From: CAYOLL01 sp964404765 [NCBI: uncultured Gemmatimonadota bacterium]
GTDB taxonomy: Bacteria; 4572-55
Assembly: GCA_964404765.1 (NCBI GenBank)
Contig: CAYOLL010000026.1
Coordinates: forward strand, 1 to 51,415
Direction: 5' to 3'
DNA: 51,415 nt
Position numbers and translations under genes: made by a program. The notes beneath the pieces are model-generated. The model was not told where the DNA came from, made no database searches, and saw nothing but the letters and a program-made list of their open reading frames with translations. Positions 18,166-26,760 of the stretch are shown here, in pieces (the stretch's first letter is position 1; each line of letters starts with the position of its first letter).

Positions 18166-18194
18166 TTGCTTAAAAATAAGTACTGCATTATATT
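18166..18194 (+). promoter_or_regulatory. Candidate sigma70-type promoter
   Basis: TTGCTT (18166-18171), a 17-bp spacer and TATATT (18189-18194) lie in the 263-bp gap between the msrP terminator and the PKD-protein gene. If used, it would give a leader of about 205 nt. Nothing else was recognised in this gap apart from the GGAG ribosome site at 18393-18396. Confidence 0.35.
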
Positions 18195-18406
18195 GGTAAC
18201 AAAGATATGTTTGTTTTTAAACGCTATTAATGGGCATGATATCGGCCCGCCAATCTTCTTTCAGTTTACACTTTTCGAGTTGGAGTGAGGGCGTTTTGGA
18301 GTCATGAGGGCTTGCAAATCCAACACCCCGGCGCAAAGTGTTTCCCAAAAATCTGCACTTTTGAAAAACGCCAAAAAGCGGATATGCTTCGCGGAGAAAT
18401 TTTTGC

Positions 18407-21400
18407 ATGAGAACAACTTTCTGGTTCTGCCTGATCTTAAGCTGCATCGCGATCAACGCCCCGGCTGATCCGCCTAATTGGACGATAACGCCGAGCAATT
18501 TTCAGAATTCCGCCACCGTGACCGGCAGGTTGTTTGTCAACGGAGTAGCCGATAATAACAGCGCCGGCAAGGTGGCGGCTTTTGTAAACGGCGATATCCG
18601 CGGCGTTACCGGGACCACATCCGTTAGCGACAATATGTTCTATTTTTTGCTGGTTTATTCTAATGTCAGCAGCGGCGAGACCGTTACTTTTAAAGCCTAT
18701 GTGGCCGGCGAGGATCGGGTCATCGATTTGCCGGAAACAGTGCCGTTTGTAAATGGCGGCGGTACTGGTGATCCGACCAATCCTTTTATCTGGCACGGCG
18801 TGATCGTCCATCCGCCGACGGACATTAGCCTGAACAATAACACGGTCGATGAAAATGTGGCGATCGGCACGACCATCGGCGCGTTTAGCGCGACCGACCC
18901 GGACGCGGGCGATACCCATTCTTATTCGTTGGTCTCCGGCGCGGGCGGGACGGACAATGCCGCGTTTTCCATCAGCGGCAGCAGCCTGCAAACGGCGGCG
19001 GCGCTTGATTTTGAGACAAAAAACAGCTACGGCATTCGCGTTCAGGCGACCGACAGCGGCGGCGGCGCGTTCCAGAAGCAATTTACAATTTCAGTCAATG
19101 ACGTGCTGGAAATAACGCTGAATGCCGATTTTTCGGCTAACCCTCGCAGCGGTAATGCGCCGCTGGCCGTCACTTTTACCGACATCTCGACGGCTGTCAA
19201 TACGACAATTACCAATTGGGTTTGGGATTTTAATAACGATGGAACAACCGACGCCACCGGCCCCGGCCCACATAATTTTACCTACCTGAACGTCGGAACT
19301 TACACGGCCAAATTGACCGTTAACGACAGCCAAAACCGCAGCGATGTCGAGACCAAAAGCGGCTATATTTCGGTCGCGCCGACGCCGGCGGTAACGGCTG
19401 ATTTTTCGGCCACGCCCCACAGCGGCAATACGCCCCTGACGGTTACTTTTACCGATCAATCTACCACGATCAATACCACCATCAATAGCTGGCAATGGGA
19501 TTTCGACAATAACGGCGTGACCGACGCCACCGGCAAAGGCCCGCACAACTTCACCTATACGACCGACGGCGTTTATACCGTCAAGTTGGCGGTTAGCGAC
19601 GGCGCGCGCAGTGATGTCGAAACCAAAGCCGATTATATTTCCGCCAACCCGACTCCAATTGTCAGCGCCGATTTTTCGGCCACACCATTGAGCGGCGCCG
19701 TCCCGCTGTTAGTCACCTTCACCAACCTGTCCAGCGCGTCCAACACGAGCATTTCCAGTTGGCAATGGGACTTTGATAATAACGGCGTGGTTGACGCAAC
19801 CGGAGCTGGAACACATCAATTTACCTACAGCGCAGTGGGCTCTTATTCGGTTAAGCTGACGGTTTCCAACGGCACGGGCGTAACCGATATCGAGCTCAAA
19901 AGCAGCTACATCGGCGTCATTCCGGCGCCGTCGGTTACCGCCGATTTTTTTGCCGCGCCCACGAGCGGATTTGTCCCGCTGACCGTCACTTTTTTTGATC
20001 AATCTTCTACCTTTAACACAACCATCACCTCCTGGCAATGGGACTTTGACAGCAATGGCGTGATTGATGCCACCGGCTTCGATACAAAAAGCTTCACCTA
20101 TCCGCAAGTCGGTTCTTACACGGTGACATTGATCGTTTCCGACAGTCAGGGCCGTACGGATACTGAAGTAAAAAGTAACTACATTACTGTGGAACCTGAA
20201 CCGATTGTCACGGCCAACTTTTCAGCCACGCCTTTAAGCGGCATTGCGCCCCTGCGCGTCACATTCACCAATCTTTCAACGGCGACGGGCTCGACGATTA
20301 CGACCTGGCAGTGGGACTTTGACAACAACGGCGTGACCGACGCCACCGGGCGCGGCCCGCACACTTTTACCTACAGCAATGCCGATACCTACACCGTCAA
20401 GCTGACGGTGCAGGATAACGGCGGACGCACGGATGCCGAAATCAAAAACGATTACATTCAGGTTCGGCCAAAACCGGTTGTGGACGCCAATTTCAGCGGA
20501 TCACCTTTGACCGGTTTTGCGCCTTTGAGCGTGACGTTTACCGATCAATCCACGGCGGCGAACACCGCGCTAACCAGCTGGCAATGGGACTTTGACAACA
20601 ACGGCGTGACAGACGCAACCGGTCGTGGGCCGCATACCCATGTCTACCCGCAGGCGGGCTCGTTTGCCGTAAAGTTGATTGCCGGTGATGGTCAGACCGC
20701 CAGCGATACGACGCTCAAAGCCAACTACATCACCGTCCAGCCTGCGCCGACGGTGAGAGCAAATTTTTCAGTCACCCCAACCACCGGTTTTGCGCCGCTG
20801 CAAGTCACCTTTCGCGATCTTTCGACAGCAACGGGCACGACCCTTACCAGTTGGCGCTGGGATTTCGATAACAACGGCGTGACCGATACGACCGGAATCG
20901 GGCCGCATCTCTTTACGTACGCCAATCCCGGTATCTACACGGTTCGCCTGATTGTGTCGAACGGCGTGATTGCCGACACGCTGACCCGATCTAACGCCGT
21001 GACTGTTTCCGGCTTGACGGCCGATTTTTCCGCCACGCCGCGCACGGGTTATGCGCCGCTGAGCGTGACGTTTACCGATCAATCCGTGGCGGTCAATACG
21101 ACCATCACCACCCAGAGTTGGGATTTTGACGATGACGGGCAGATTGACGCGACAACAATCGGGCCGCACACCTTTGTTTACGCGGCGCCGGGGACGTATT
21201 CGGCGCGATTGATCGTGTCCACCGCCACGCAGATCGATATCGAGCTCAAACGCGATTGGATTGTCGTTCGTGAGCCGCCGGTTATTGCGCCGGATTTTAC
21301 AGCGTCGCCGGATTATGGCCTGGCCCCGCTGATCGTCCGCTTCAGCGACGCCTCCGTGCCCGTGGACGCGGCCAAAAGCTGGCAGTGGGATTTTGATGGC

Positions 21401-21622
21401 GACGGCGTGACAGACGCGACCGGGGCAGGTCCGCATACACATACGTTTACGCAATTCGGCGCTTATTCGCCCAAACTGACGGTCTCCAACGGGTTGCAAA
21501 CTTTTGCGCGGCAAAAGGCCGGCGCGGTTATTATCGGCGCGCGCTGGGGCGACCTGAACGGCGACGGCGCGGTGAACATGCAGGATGTGATCAAGCTGGT
21601 GGAGGCGATTGTCCGGCCGTAG
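18407..21622 (+). CDS. Secreted PKD-repeat protein with C-terminal half-dockerin
   Basis: A 1,071-residue exported protein. Residues 1-20 form a signal peptide (cleavage near NAPA/DPP). Residues about 24-130 form a module that recurs four times in the giant protein at 27655 (NWTITPSNF, KVAAFVNGDIRGV, GETVTFKAY, GDPTNPFIWHG). A cadherin-like domain follows (135-232; VDENVAIGTTIGAF, SATDPDAGD), then nine PKD domains from about 238 to 1043, each with ADFSATPxSG.APLxVTF and WQWDFDNNGVTDATG. The last 27 residues (GDLNGDGAVNMQDVIKLVEA) are one calcium-binding dockerin type I half instead of the usual pair. PKD arrays usually act as spacers in surface or extracellular proteins. No catalytic domain is visible, so a structural or adhesive role is inferred. 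The GGAG site lies 9-10 nt before the ATG. Confidence 0.9.
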   Translation: MRTTFWFCLILSCIAINAPADPPNWTITPSNFQNSATVTGRLFVNGVADNNSAGKVAAFVNGDIRGVTGTTSVSDNMFYFLLVYSNVSSGETVTFKAYVAGEDRVIDLPETVPFVNGGGTGDPTNPFIWHGVIVHPPTDISLNNNTVDENVAIGTTIGAFSATDPDAGDTHSYSLVSGAGGTDNAAFSISGSSLQTAAALDFETKNSYGIRVQATDSGGGAFQKQFTISVNDVLEITLNADFSANPRSGNAPLAVTFTDISTAVNTTITNWVWDFNNDGTTDATGPGPHNFTYLNVGTYTAKLTVNDSQNRSDVETKSGYISVAPTPAVTADFSATPHSGNTPLTVTFTDQSTTINTTINSWQWDFDNNGVTDATGKGPHNFTYTTDGVYTVKLAVSDGARSDVETKADYISANPTPIVSADFSATPLSGAVPLLVTFTNLSSASNTSISSWQWDFDNNGVVDATGAGTHQFTYSAVGSYSVKLTVSNGTGVTDIELKSSYIGVIPAPSVTADFFAAPTSGFVPLTVTFFDQSSTFNTTITSWQWDFDSNGVIDATGFDTKSFTYPQVGSYTVTLIVSDSQGRTDTEVKSNYITVEPEPIVTANFSATPLSGIAPLRVTFTNLSTATGSTITTWQWDFDNNGVTDATGRGPHTFTYSNADTYTVKLTVQDNGGRTDAEIKNDYIQVRPKPVVDANFSGSPLTGFAPLSVTFTDQSTAANTALTSWQWDFDNNGVTDATGRGPHTHVYPQAGSFAVKLIAGDGQTASDTTLKANYITVQPAPTVRANFSVTPTTGFAPLQVTFRDLSTATGTTLTSWRWDFDNNGVTDTTGIGPHLFTYANPGIYTVRLIVSNGVIADTLTRSNAVTVSGLTADFSATPRTGYAPLSVTFTDQSVAVNTTITTQSWDFDDDGQIDATTIGPHTFVYAAPGTYSARLIVSTATQIDIELKRDWIVVREPPVIAPDFTASPDYGLAPLIVRFSDASVPVDAAKSWQWDFDGDGVTDATGAGPHTHTFTQFGAYSPKLTVSNGLQTFARQKAGAVIIGARWGDLNGDGAVNMQDVIKLVEAIVRP

Positions 21623-21653
21623 AAATGACATTTCTTCAAGAAATGTCATTTCT
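21621..21653 (+). terminator. Perfect hairpin overlapping the PKD gene stop codon
   Basis: AGAAATGACATTTCT (21621-21635) and AGAAATGTCATTTCT (21639-21653) are perfect inverted copies with a 3-nt loop. The hairpin begins inside the TAG stop codon. It may act as a terminator or be a dispersed palindromic repeat; a clean poly-T tail is missing. Confidence 0.6.
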
Positions 21654-21690
21654 GAGTTCAATACCCCTGAATAATTCACCAGGTAAAGCA

Positions 21691-21772
21691 AACCTTGCGA
21701 AGGTTATACTTGGCGTGGAAGTCAATATCTTCAAGATTGCCGGCAGTTTGCAATGTGAACCTTCGCAAGGTT
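21691..21772. repeat. Inverted pair of AACCTTGCGAAGGTT palindromes
   Basis: AACCTTGCGAAGGTT (21691-21705) and its reverse complement AACCTTCGCAAGGTT (21758-21772) are separated by 52 bp, just upstream of the restriction-modification gene. The same sequence family reappears inside leuS at 49887-49911. The gap 21654-21799 contains no gene. Confidence 0.7.
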
Positions 21773-21799
21773 ACCCTGATAGAAAGAAGGACATAAAAA

Positions 21800-24763
21800 A
21801 TGACCCGCGAAGAAGGCAAAGCCAAAATCGAACAGCTTGTGACAGATTTTGCCCGCAACGAAGTCCAATATCTCAGCAAAAATTTCAATGAAACCGAAGC
21901 TCGCATCCGTTTTATTGACCCCATGCTCAGCGCGTTGGGTTGGGAATTGGAGCAGACCGGGCAATCCAAAGAATATTGGGACGTACACCGCGAATATTCC
22001 CTGCGCGGCGAACGGCCTGATTACGCCTTTCGGGTTAATCGCGAAGTCAAATTCTTTGTGGAGGCCAAAGCCCCGCACGTTCGCTTGACTGAAAAAAGCC
22101 CGGTCTTTCAGGCCAAAAGCTACGCCTTTTCCTTTCGTAAAGCGCCCATCGTTATTTTAACCGACTTTGAAGAATTCCGTGTTTTTAACGCGCTGCAGCG
22201 ACCCGACCCGGATAATCCGCTGCAAGGCTTGCTCAAGCCGTTCGATCTGAAGTATACGGACTATGTCAAAAAATGGGATACGCTTTACAACACGTTTTCC
22301 AAAGAAGCGGTCTACGCCGGAAAATTAGACGAACTGGCCAAAACCCTGACCCGCACCACCAAAAAGTTAGATGAAGAGTTTCTGTCCGACATTATCGGCT
22401 GGCGCGAAACCCTGGCCAGAAACATGGCCGTGCGCAATCCCGACCTGAGTGTGGACGATTTGAATGAAGCCATACAGCGTATCCTCGACCGGCTTATTTT
22501 TATCCGCAATCTGGAAGACCGCAAAATTGAAGCCGATGACACTTTGTTGAATGCCACCCAACTGAAGGAAAATATCTATGCCGGTTTGATCCCCATCTTC
22601 AGCCGGCTCAACGGCGAATACAACGGCTTGCTGTTTAAGAGCCACTTCAGCGAAAAACTGCTGGTGGATGACGCCGTTATCAACAAGATCATCGTCGAAC
22701 TCAGCCCGAAGAAGTCGCCGTTCCGGTTTGATTTGATTGAACCGGAAATTTTGGGCCAGATTTACGAACGCTTTTTGGGCAGCAAGATTCGCCTGACCGA
22801 AGGCCACCGGGCCAAAGTAGAAGAAAAGCCGGAAGTGCGCAAGGCCGGCGGCGTCTACTACACGCCCCAATACATCGTAGACTACATCGTCAAAAATACG
22901 GTCGGTAAAAAGATAGAAGGCTTGACCCCGGACGAAATCAAAGCGGTTAAAATTCTCGATCCGGCTTGCGGTTCCGGCAGCTTTTTGCTGGGCGCGTTCG
23001 GCTATCTCATGCGCTACCACTGCGAATGGTACGCCGCCCATCGCAGCGACAAAAAATATCACAAAGAGTATATGGAAACGCCGGACGGCATCCGTCTGAG
23101 CGCAGCCAAAAAGGCCGATATTCTCAAAAACAATATCTTTGGCGTGGATATTGACCGCGAGGCCACCGAAGTAGCCATGATGAGCCTGTATCTGAAGCTG
23201 TTGGACGAAGGTTTTGACAAGCCGCAGGCCATGCTGTTTATGCGCGGCAGCGTCCTGCCCGATTTGACGCGCAATATCAAGTGCGGCAACTCGCTCATCG
23301 GCAGCGACTTCTACGCCACGCAGGGGCAGTTAAATTTTGATATGACCGAGATGAAACGCATTAATGCTTTTGATTGGGATACGGAGTTTCCGGAGATTTT
23401 CAACCCTTCGACACGCTCAAGAGGTGGTTTTGATGTGGTGATTGGGAATCCGCCGTATGTGCGCCAGGAAATGCTGGGCGAGTTCAAAGTTTATTTTCAG
23501 AGAATCTATCAAGCCTATCAGGGTACGGCCGATTTGTATGTCTACTTTATTGAGCGGGCGGTTTCCTTGCTGCGGCCTGGCGGCATGTTTGCCTACATCG
23601 TGGCGAACAAGTGGATGCGCACCAAATACGGCGAGCCTTTGCGACGCTGGCTTAAGCAACAGGGACTTTTGGAGATTCTGGATTTTGGCGATTTGCCGGT
23701 CTTCGCCCAGGCCACCACGTACCCCTGTATTATAACCATCCGCAAAGAGGCCGCCCCGCAAAGCTTTGCCGCCGCCGACATTGAAACCCTTGATTTTACC
23801 AGCCTGGCCGATTACGCCGCCGCGCATGTTCATTCGGTCAAAATGGACGCGCTCGACGATGCCGGTTGGTCGCTGGCCGATGAGTCCAGCAAAAATCTGC
23901 TGACTAAGTTACGCGCCGCCGGCCAGCCGTTAGGCGAATATTTGAAAGGCGAAATTTATCGTGGTGTACTGACGGGTCTAAACGAAGCTTTTGTAATTGA
24001 TGCCGAAACCCGCGCCCGCTTAATTGCCGAAGATGCCCGCAGCGCCGAATTGATCAAGCCTTTCCTGGCCGGACGCGACATTAAACGGTATCAAACGCCG
24101 CACAGCGAGCGATATTTGATATTTTCTCGGCGTGGTATTGACATCAAGCAATATTCGGCAATTGAGAAGCATTTATTACCATTCAAAGAGCAGTTGATAC
24201 CAAAACCCGCGGGTTACAAAGGCCAGGATTGGAAAGGTCGCAAACCAGGAAACTATAAATGGTTTGAAATTCAAGACACAATTGACTATTACGCGGAGTT
24301 TGCGAAGGCAAAGATTATTTACCCAAACATTTGCAAGCAACCGGAATTTGCTTTCGATACCGAACATTTCTACGCGAATCAAAAATGCTTTATTATTCCC
24401 TGCGACGATAAATATTTGTTGGGGATTTTAAACAGCCGCGTCTGCTTTTTCTTATTTCGACAAATACTTCCAAAGTTGCGCGGCGATTTTTACGAACCGA
24501 GCTATGTTTATTTTAAAGACTTCCCCATCCGCACGGTTGACTTCACTAATCCCGCCGACAAAACCCGCCACGACCAACTGGTTCAACTCGTGGCGACCAT
24601 GCTGTCCCTGCAGCCGCAGTTAGCCGCCGCCAAATCCGAGCGCGACAAAACCCTGCTCCAGCGTCAAATCGCCCTGACCGATGACAAGATAGACCGGCTG
24701 GTGTATGAACTGTATGATCTGACGGCGGAAGAGATTGCGGTTGTGGAAGGAAAACCGGCATGA
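21800..24763 (+). CDS. Eco57I/type IIG-like restriction-modification enzyme
   Basis: A 987-residue single-chain restriction and N6-adenine methylation enzyme. The N-terminal nuclease domain resembles HSDR_N and has a PD-(D/E)xK site: P73-D74 and E88-A-K90 within ERPDYAF...FFVEAKAP. A helical connector leads to the methylase: motif I DPACGSGSFLLGAF at 387-400 (AdoMet binding) and motif IV NPPY at 550-553 (adenine target). A TaqI-like target-recognition region follows, then a C-terminal helical tail of the common DKTRHDQ...AAAKSERDKTLLQRQ...IDRLVYELYDLTAEEI type (920-985). All catalytic motifs are intact. Residues 535-542 (NPSTRSRG) come from an inserted repeat just before NPPY. Its role would be defence against foreign DNA. 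No separate specificity subunit is seen. It overlaps the next gene by 4 nt (ATGA), and its tail is duplicated as relics downstream. Confidence 0.93.
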   Translation: MTREEGKAKIEQLVTDFARNEVQYLSKNFNETEARIRFIDPMLSALGWELEQTGQSKEYWDVHREYSLRGERPDYAFRVNREVKFFVEAKAPHVRLTEKSPVFQAKSYAFSFRKAPIVILTDFEEFRVFNALQRPDPDNPLQGLLKPFDLKYTDYVKKWDTLYNTFSKEAVYAGKLDELAKTLTRTTKKLDEEFLSDIIGWRETLARNMAVRNPDLSVDDLNEAIQRILDRLIFIRNLEDRKIEADDTLLNATQLKENIYAGLIPIFSRLNGEYNGLLFKSHFSEKLLVDDAVINKIIVELSPKKSPFRFDLIEPEILGQIYERFLGSKIRLTEGHRAKVEEKPEVRKAGGVYYTPQYIVDYIVKNTVGKKIEGLTPDEIKAVKILDPACGSGSFLLGAFGYLMRYHCEWYAAHRSDKKYHKEYMETPDGIRLSAAKKADILKNNIFGVDIDREATEVAMMSLYLKLLDEGFDKPQAMLFMRGSVLPDLTRNIKCGNSLIGSDFYATQGQLNFDMTEMKRINAFDWDTEFPEIFNPSTRSRGGFDVVIGNPPYVRQEMLGEFKVYFQRIYQAYQGTADLYVYFIERAVSLLRPGGMFAYIVANKWMRTKYGEPLRRWLKQQGLLEILDFGDLPVFAQATTYPCIITIRKEAAPQSFAAADIETLDFTSLADYAAAHVHSVKMDALDDAGWSLADESSKNLLTKLRAAGQPLGEYLKGEIYRGVLTGLNEAFVIDAETRARLIAEDARSAELIKPFLAGRDIKRYQTPHSERYLIFSRRGIDIKQYSAIEKHLLPFKEQLIPKPAGYKGQDWKGRKPGNYKWFEIQDTIDYYAEFAKAKIIYPNICKQPEFAFDTEHFYANQKCFIIPCDDKYLLGILNSRVCFFLFRQILPKLRGDFYEPSYVYFKDFPIRTVDFTNPADKTRHDQLVQLVATMLSLQPQLAAAKSERDKTLLQRQIALTDDKIDRLVYELYDLTAEEIAVVEGKPA
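23404..23424 (+). repeat. In-frame short repeat inside the RM gene
   Basis: CCCTTCGACACGCTCAAGAG (23404-23423) belongs to the CCCTTCGACAGGCTCAGG family also found in leuS at 50075. It adds about seven residues (NPSTRSR) between FPEIF and GGFDVVIGNPPY without breaking the frame. Confidence 0.7.
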
Positions 24764-25005
24764 AACCGATTCGTTTAACAACTCATGCGCGCTTGCAATG
24801 TCAAGAGCGCGGCGCAACCGAAGCCGAAGTTGTCAAGGCCGTTCGTGAAGGCGCTCGAGAACCGGCTAAAAACGATCGCGAGCGGTATCGCTATAATTTT
24901 GCATACCATCAGCTATGGCAAGGCACGTTTTATGGAATCAAACAAGTTGTAAAGGAAGAAGAGCGCGAAATTGTCGTCATAACCGTTTACACTTTTTACT
25001 TTTAA
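24760..25005 (+). CDS. DUF4258 protein, probable toxin partner
   Basis: An 81-residue protein whose ATG overlaps the RM stop codon (ATGA at 24760-24763). The ribosome site AAGGA lies inside the last codons of the RM gene, so translation is probably coupled. The sequence fits the DUF4258 family of small RelE/BrnT-like proteins: LTTHARLQCQERGATEAEVV near the N-terminus, RYRYNF in the middle and EREIVVITVYTFYF at the C-terminus. It is followed 12 nt later by a DUF2283 gene, a combination seen as a predicted toxin-antitoxin pair. Ribonuclease activity is inferred from the family context only; no catalytic residues are proven here. Confidence 0.75.
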   Translation: MKPIRLTTHARLQCQERGATEAEVVKAVREGAREPAKNDRERYRYNFAYHQLWQGTFYGIKQVVKEEEREIVVITVYTFYF

Positions 25006-25017
25006 AGGCGGTGGATT

Positions 25018-25248
25018 ATGAAACTCATGTACGATTCGGAAGTTGACGCGCTTTATATTCGTTTGGTGGAGGGACAATTTGAATGCCGCACGGTTCAACT
25101 CAGTGATGAAATCGCGCTCAACATTGGTCCGAATGAGCTGTTGGTCGGAATTGAAATTTTAGATGCGCGCCGGATGATGAGATTGAATCGGCTAAAGCCT
25201 GCGGTTATGCTGGAAAATATTGATCTTGAGTTAGCAGCGGTTGTTTGA
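25018..25248 (+). CDS. DUF2283 protein, probable antitoxin partner
   Basis: A 76-residue protein with the DUF2283 signature: MKLMYDSEVDALYIRLVEG, LSDEIALNIGPNELLVGIEI and LDARRM. It starts 12 nt after the DUF4258 gene, with an AGGCGG ribosome site. Its stop codon (25246-25248) is fused to the first relic of the RM tail: the relic reading frame begins on the final A of the TGA. Antitoxin function is an inference from the pairing. Confidence 0.75.
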   Translation: MKLMYDSEVDALYIRLVEGQFECRTVQLSDEIALNIGPNELLVGIEILDARRMMRLNRLKPAVMLENIDLELAAVV

Positions 25249-25346
25249 ACAAAGCCCGTCACGATCAAATATTACAGTTTGTAGAGACCATGCTGCGCCT
25301 GCATCAAGACCTGTCCGCCGCCAAATCCGAGCGAGATCGCACCCTA
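25248..25346 (+). pseudogene. RM gene tail relic 1
   Basis: 33 codons (NKARHDQILQ...AAKSERDRTL) that align without gaps to residues 920-952 of the RM protein, followed by a TAA. The relic has no start codon or upstream methylase sequence. It starts on the last base of the DUF2283 stop codon, and the next gene begins 18 nt after it. Confidence 0.85.
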
Positions 25347-25364
25347 TAAGGTAAAGGTGGTATT

Positions 25365-25683
25365 ATGGATGAAATTTTAAAACGGATCAAGCGCCTCATC
25401 CTGGCCGGACAATATATCTTCACGGAAAAAGCGCTGATTGAGCGCGAGCGTGGCCATCTCAGCGAAGACGATGTGGTCGAATCCATTATGAATGCACAAG
25501 ATATTTACAAAGTTATCAATTCCACCAGCATCCATCGAACAGGCAAGAAAGAGAAACTGTATGTCATCGTCAGTTTCACATACGACGGTTTGCTGATTTT
25601 ATACCAAAGGGAAATTTGCTAAAGATGCTGACGGCACAGAACGATTTTACGTGTTAATTTCGGCCAAGCAGGCCATTTCGTAG
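25365..25683 (+). pseudogene. Second DUF4258-type toxin-like gene, frameshifted
   Basis: The ATG at 25365 follows AAGGTGG. The uninterrupted product is 85 residues (MDEILKRIKRLILAG...), with the family segments YIFTEKALIERERGHLSEDDV, IHRTGKKEKLYVIVSFTYDG. Family members continue with a YTKGKF-like strand and a FYVLISAKQ segment. That continuation is present in the adjacent frame up to TAG 25681-25683; one extra T in the TTTT at 25597-25600 explains the break. Restored length would be about 105 residues. The shift is real decay or a one-base sequence error. The ribosome site of the next gene (GGAGG) sits on the restored stop codon, supporting the longer original gene and an operon with it. Confidence 0.75.
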
Positions 25684-25695
25684 GAGGAAAATCAA

Positions 25696-26025
25696 ATGAC
25701 CCTGAACATTACCGAATGCCCAATGTGCGACAGCACAAGCATCCGGCTCGAAAAAGGCGACTATATTTGCGCAGATGGCTGGCACATTCCTGGTATTTGC
25801 TATTATCACTGTCAAAATTGCGGTGAAAATTTATATGATCGCGATGCATCACGGGCCATCGACAACGCCTTGCGCGCCGCCGGACGTTTGGGAAAACCGC
25901 GAAGAATGTCGGTCAAACCAAAGGCTGTTAAAGTTAAACACCCGCGTGTGCATGCGCCGAAAACACAACGCGCTGTGCCAGCAGTTAGCCGCCGCCAAAT
26001 CCGAGCGGGACAAAACCCTGCTTAA
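25696..26025 (+). CDS. YgiT/MqsA-type two-CxxC zinc-finger protein with a chimeric C-terminus
   Basis: A 109-residue product. C8-x2-C11 and C39-x2-C42 form the zinc ribbon typical of the YgiT-type antitoxin partner of DUF4258 toxins (ITECPMC, RLEKGDYIC, YYHCQNCGENLYDRDASRAID). GGAGGAAAA lies 5 nt upstream of the ATG. From about residue 95 the reading frame runs out of frame into the second RM tail relic (25979 onward), so the last 15 residues or so (SRRQIRAGQNPA and neighbours) are not native. The gene end was therefore created by the junction with the relic. A DNA-binding or toxin-neutralising role is inferred from the family. Confidence 0.75.
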   Translation: MTLNITECPMCDSTSIRLEKGDYICADGWHIPGICYYHCQNCGENLYDRDASRAIDNALRAAGRLGKPRRMSVKPKAVKVKHPRVHAPKTQRAVPAVSRRQIRAGQNPA

Positions 26026-26122
26026 GCGCCAAATCTCCCTCACCGATGACAGGATAGACCGGCTGGTCTATGAGCTGTATGATCTGACGGCGGAGGAAAT
26101 TGCGATTGTGGAAGGGAAGTAA
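25979..26122 (+). pseudogene. RM gene tail relic 2
   Basis: 47 codons (QQLAAAKSERDKTLLKRQ...LTAEEIAIVEGK) followed by TAA at 26120-26122, matching RM residues 939-985 with few changes and no indel. It overlaps the 3' end of the zinc-finger gene in another frame. It has no start of its own, although an upstream out-of-frame ATG at 25775 could be read through it. Confidence 0.85.
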
Positions 26123-26174
26123 ATGTCCAGCGGAAACACCCCCTGATTTGAGATAAAAACACCGGGGAATTGTG

Positions 26175-26426
26175 ATGCCAACGGTATTTCACGAGAAAGG
26201 TTTTAAATTCTATTTCTATTCCTCAGATTGTCAGGAAAAGCCGCATGTGCATGTGGACGGCCCAAGTGGAACGGCAAAAATTTGGCTGTCTACATTGGAC
26301 TTTTTTAACAGCAGCATGTCGGCCCGCGATGAAAAACGAGCCCTGGAAATAGTGACAAAGCGCATTGCTGAAATTTGGGCTGCCTGGCGAAAACACTGTG
26401 GCTCAAGCAATAATCAAGGAGACTGA
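26175..26426 (+). CDS. DUF4160 protein
   Basis: An 83-residue protein starting MPTVFHEKGFKFYFYSSDCQEKPHVHVDG, a clear DUF4160 signature (PTV...F.FYS.D...PHVHV). The ATG at 26175 is preferred over the GTG one codon earlier because the family begins MPT. DUF4160 genes are commonly followed by DUF2442, as here (1-nt gap), and the pair is regarded as a possible toxin-antitoxin or accessory module of unknown mechanism. The remainder has a helical RDEKRALEIVTKRIAEIW segment. Confidence 0.85.
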   Translation: MPTVFHEKGFKFYFYSSDCQEKPHVHVDGPSGTAKIWLSTLDFFNSSMSARDEKRALEIVTKRIAEIWAAWRKHCGSSNNQGD

Positions 26427-26427
26427 T

Positions 26428-26760
26428 ATGAAAGGTTCATTCCCGCCGGAAGGCCAAAAAGTTGAGACAGTACGCTGCACCGCGACCCATTTGATTGTGG
26501 AATTGATGGACGGCCGCACGATTTCCGCGCCCTTATGCTGGTACCCGCGTTTATTCAATGCCACGCCGGAACAGCGTGAAAAATGGGAAATCTGCGGCGG
26601 CGGTTTCGGCATTCACTGGCCGGATGTTGATGAGCATTTGAGCGTGGCCGGCATTTTAAGCGGGCACAAAGCGCCGGGCGGCGTGGATTATACACCGGCA
26701 GAAGTTGACGTACCGGTCGAGGTACCGGCGCAATATGTCGAAAGTGGAGAATTCGTATGA
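26428..26760 (+). CDS. DUF2442 protein
   Basis: A 110-residue protein with the DUF2442 core: VRCTATHLIVELMDGRTISAP, LCWYPRLFNATPEQREKWEI and GIHWPDVDEHLSVAGIL. GGAG lies about 6 nt upstream of the ATG at 26428. It starts immediately after the DUF4160 stop and overlaps the next gene (ATGA, 26757-26760), so the three genes form one translational unit. It is longer than many family members because of a C-terminal proline/valine-rich extension (about 88-110). The function is unknown; a partner of DUF4160 is the best inference. Confidence 0.85.
   Translation: MKGSFPPEGQKVETVRCTATHLIVELMDGRTISAPLCWYPRLFNATPEQREKWEICGGGFGIHWPDVDEHLSVAGILSGHKAPGGVDYTPAEVDVPVEVPAQYVESGEFV

Noticed and set aside
25775-26122. 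Open frame of 115 codons reading through relic 2 as a real gene
   Set aside because: Its first half is out of frame with the zinc-finger gene and has no ribosome site; only the tail part is homologous to the RM protein.
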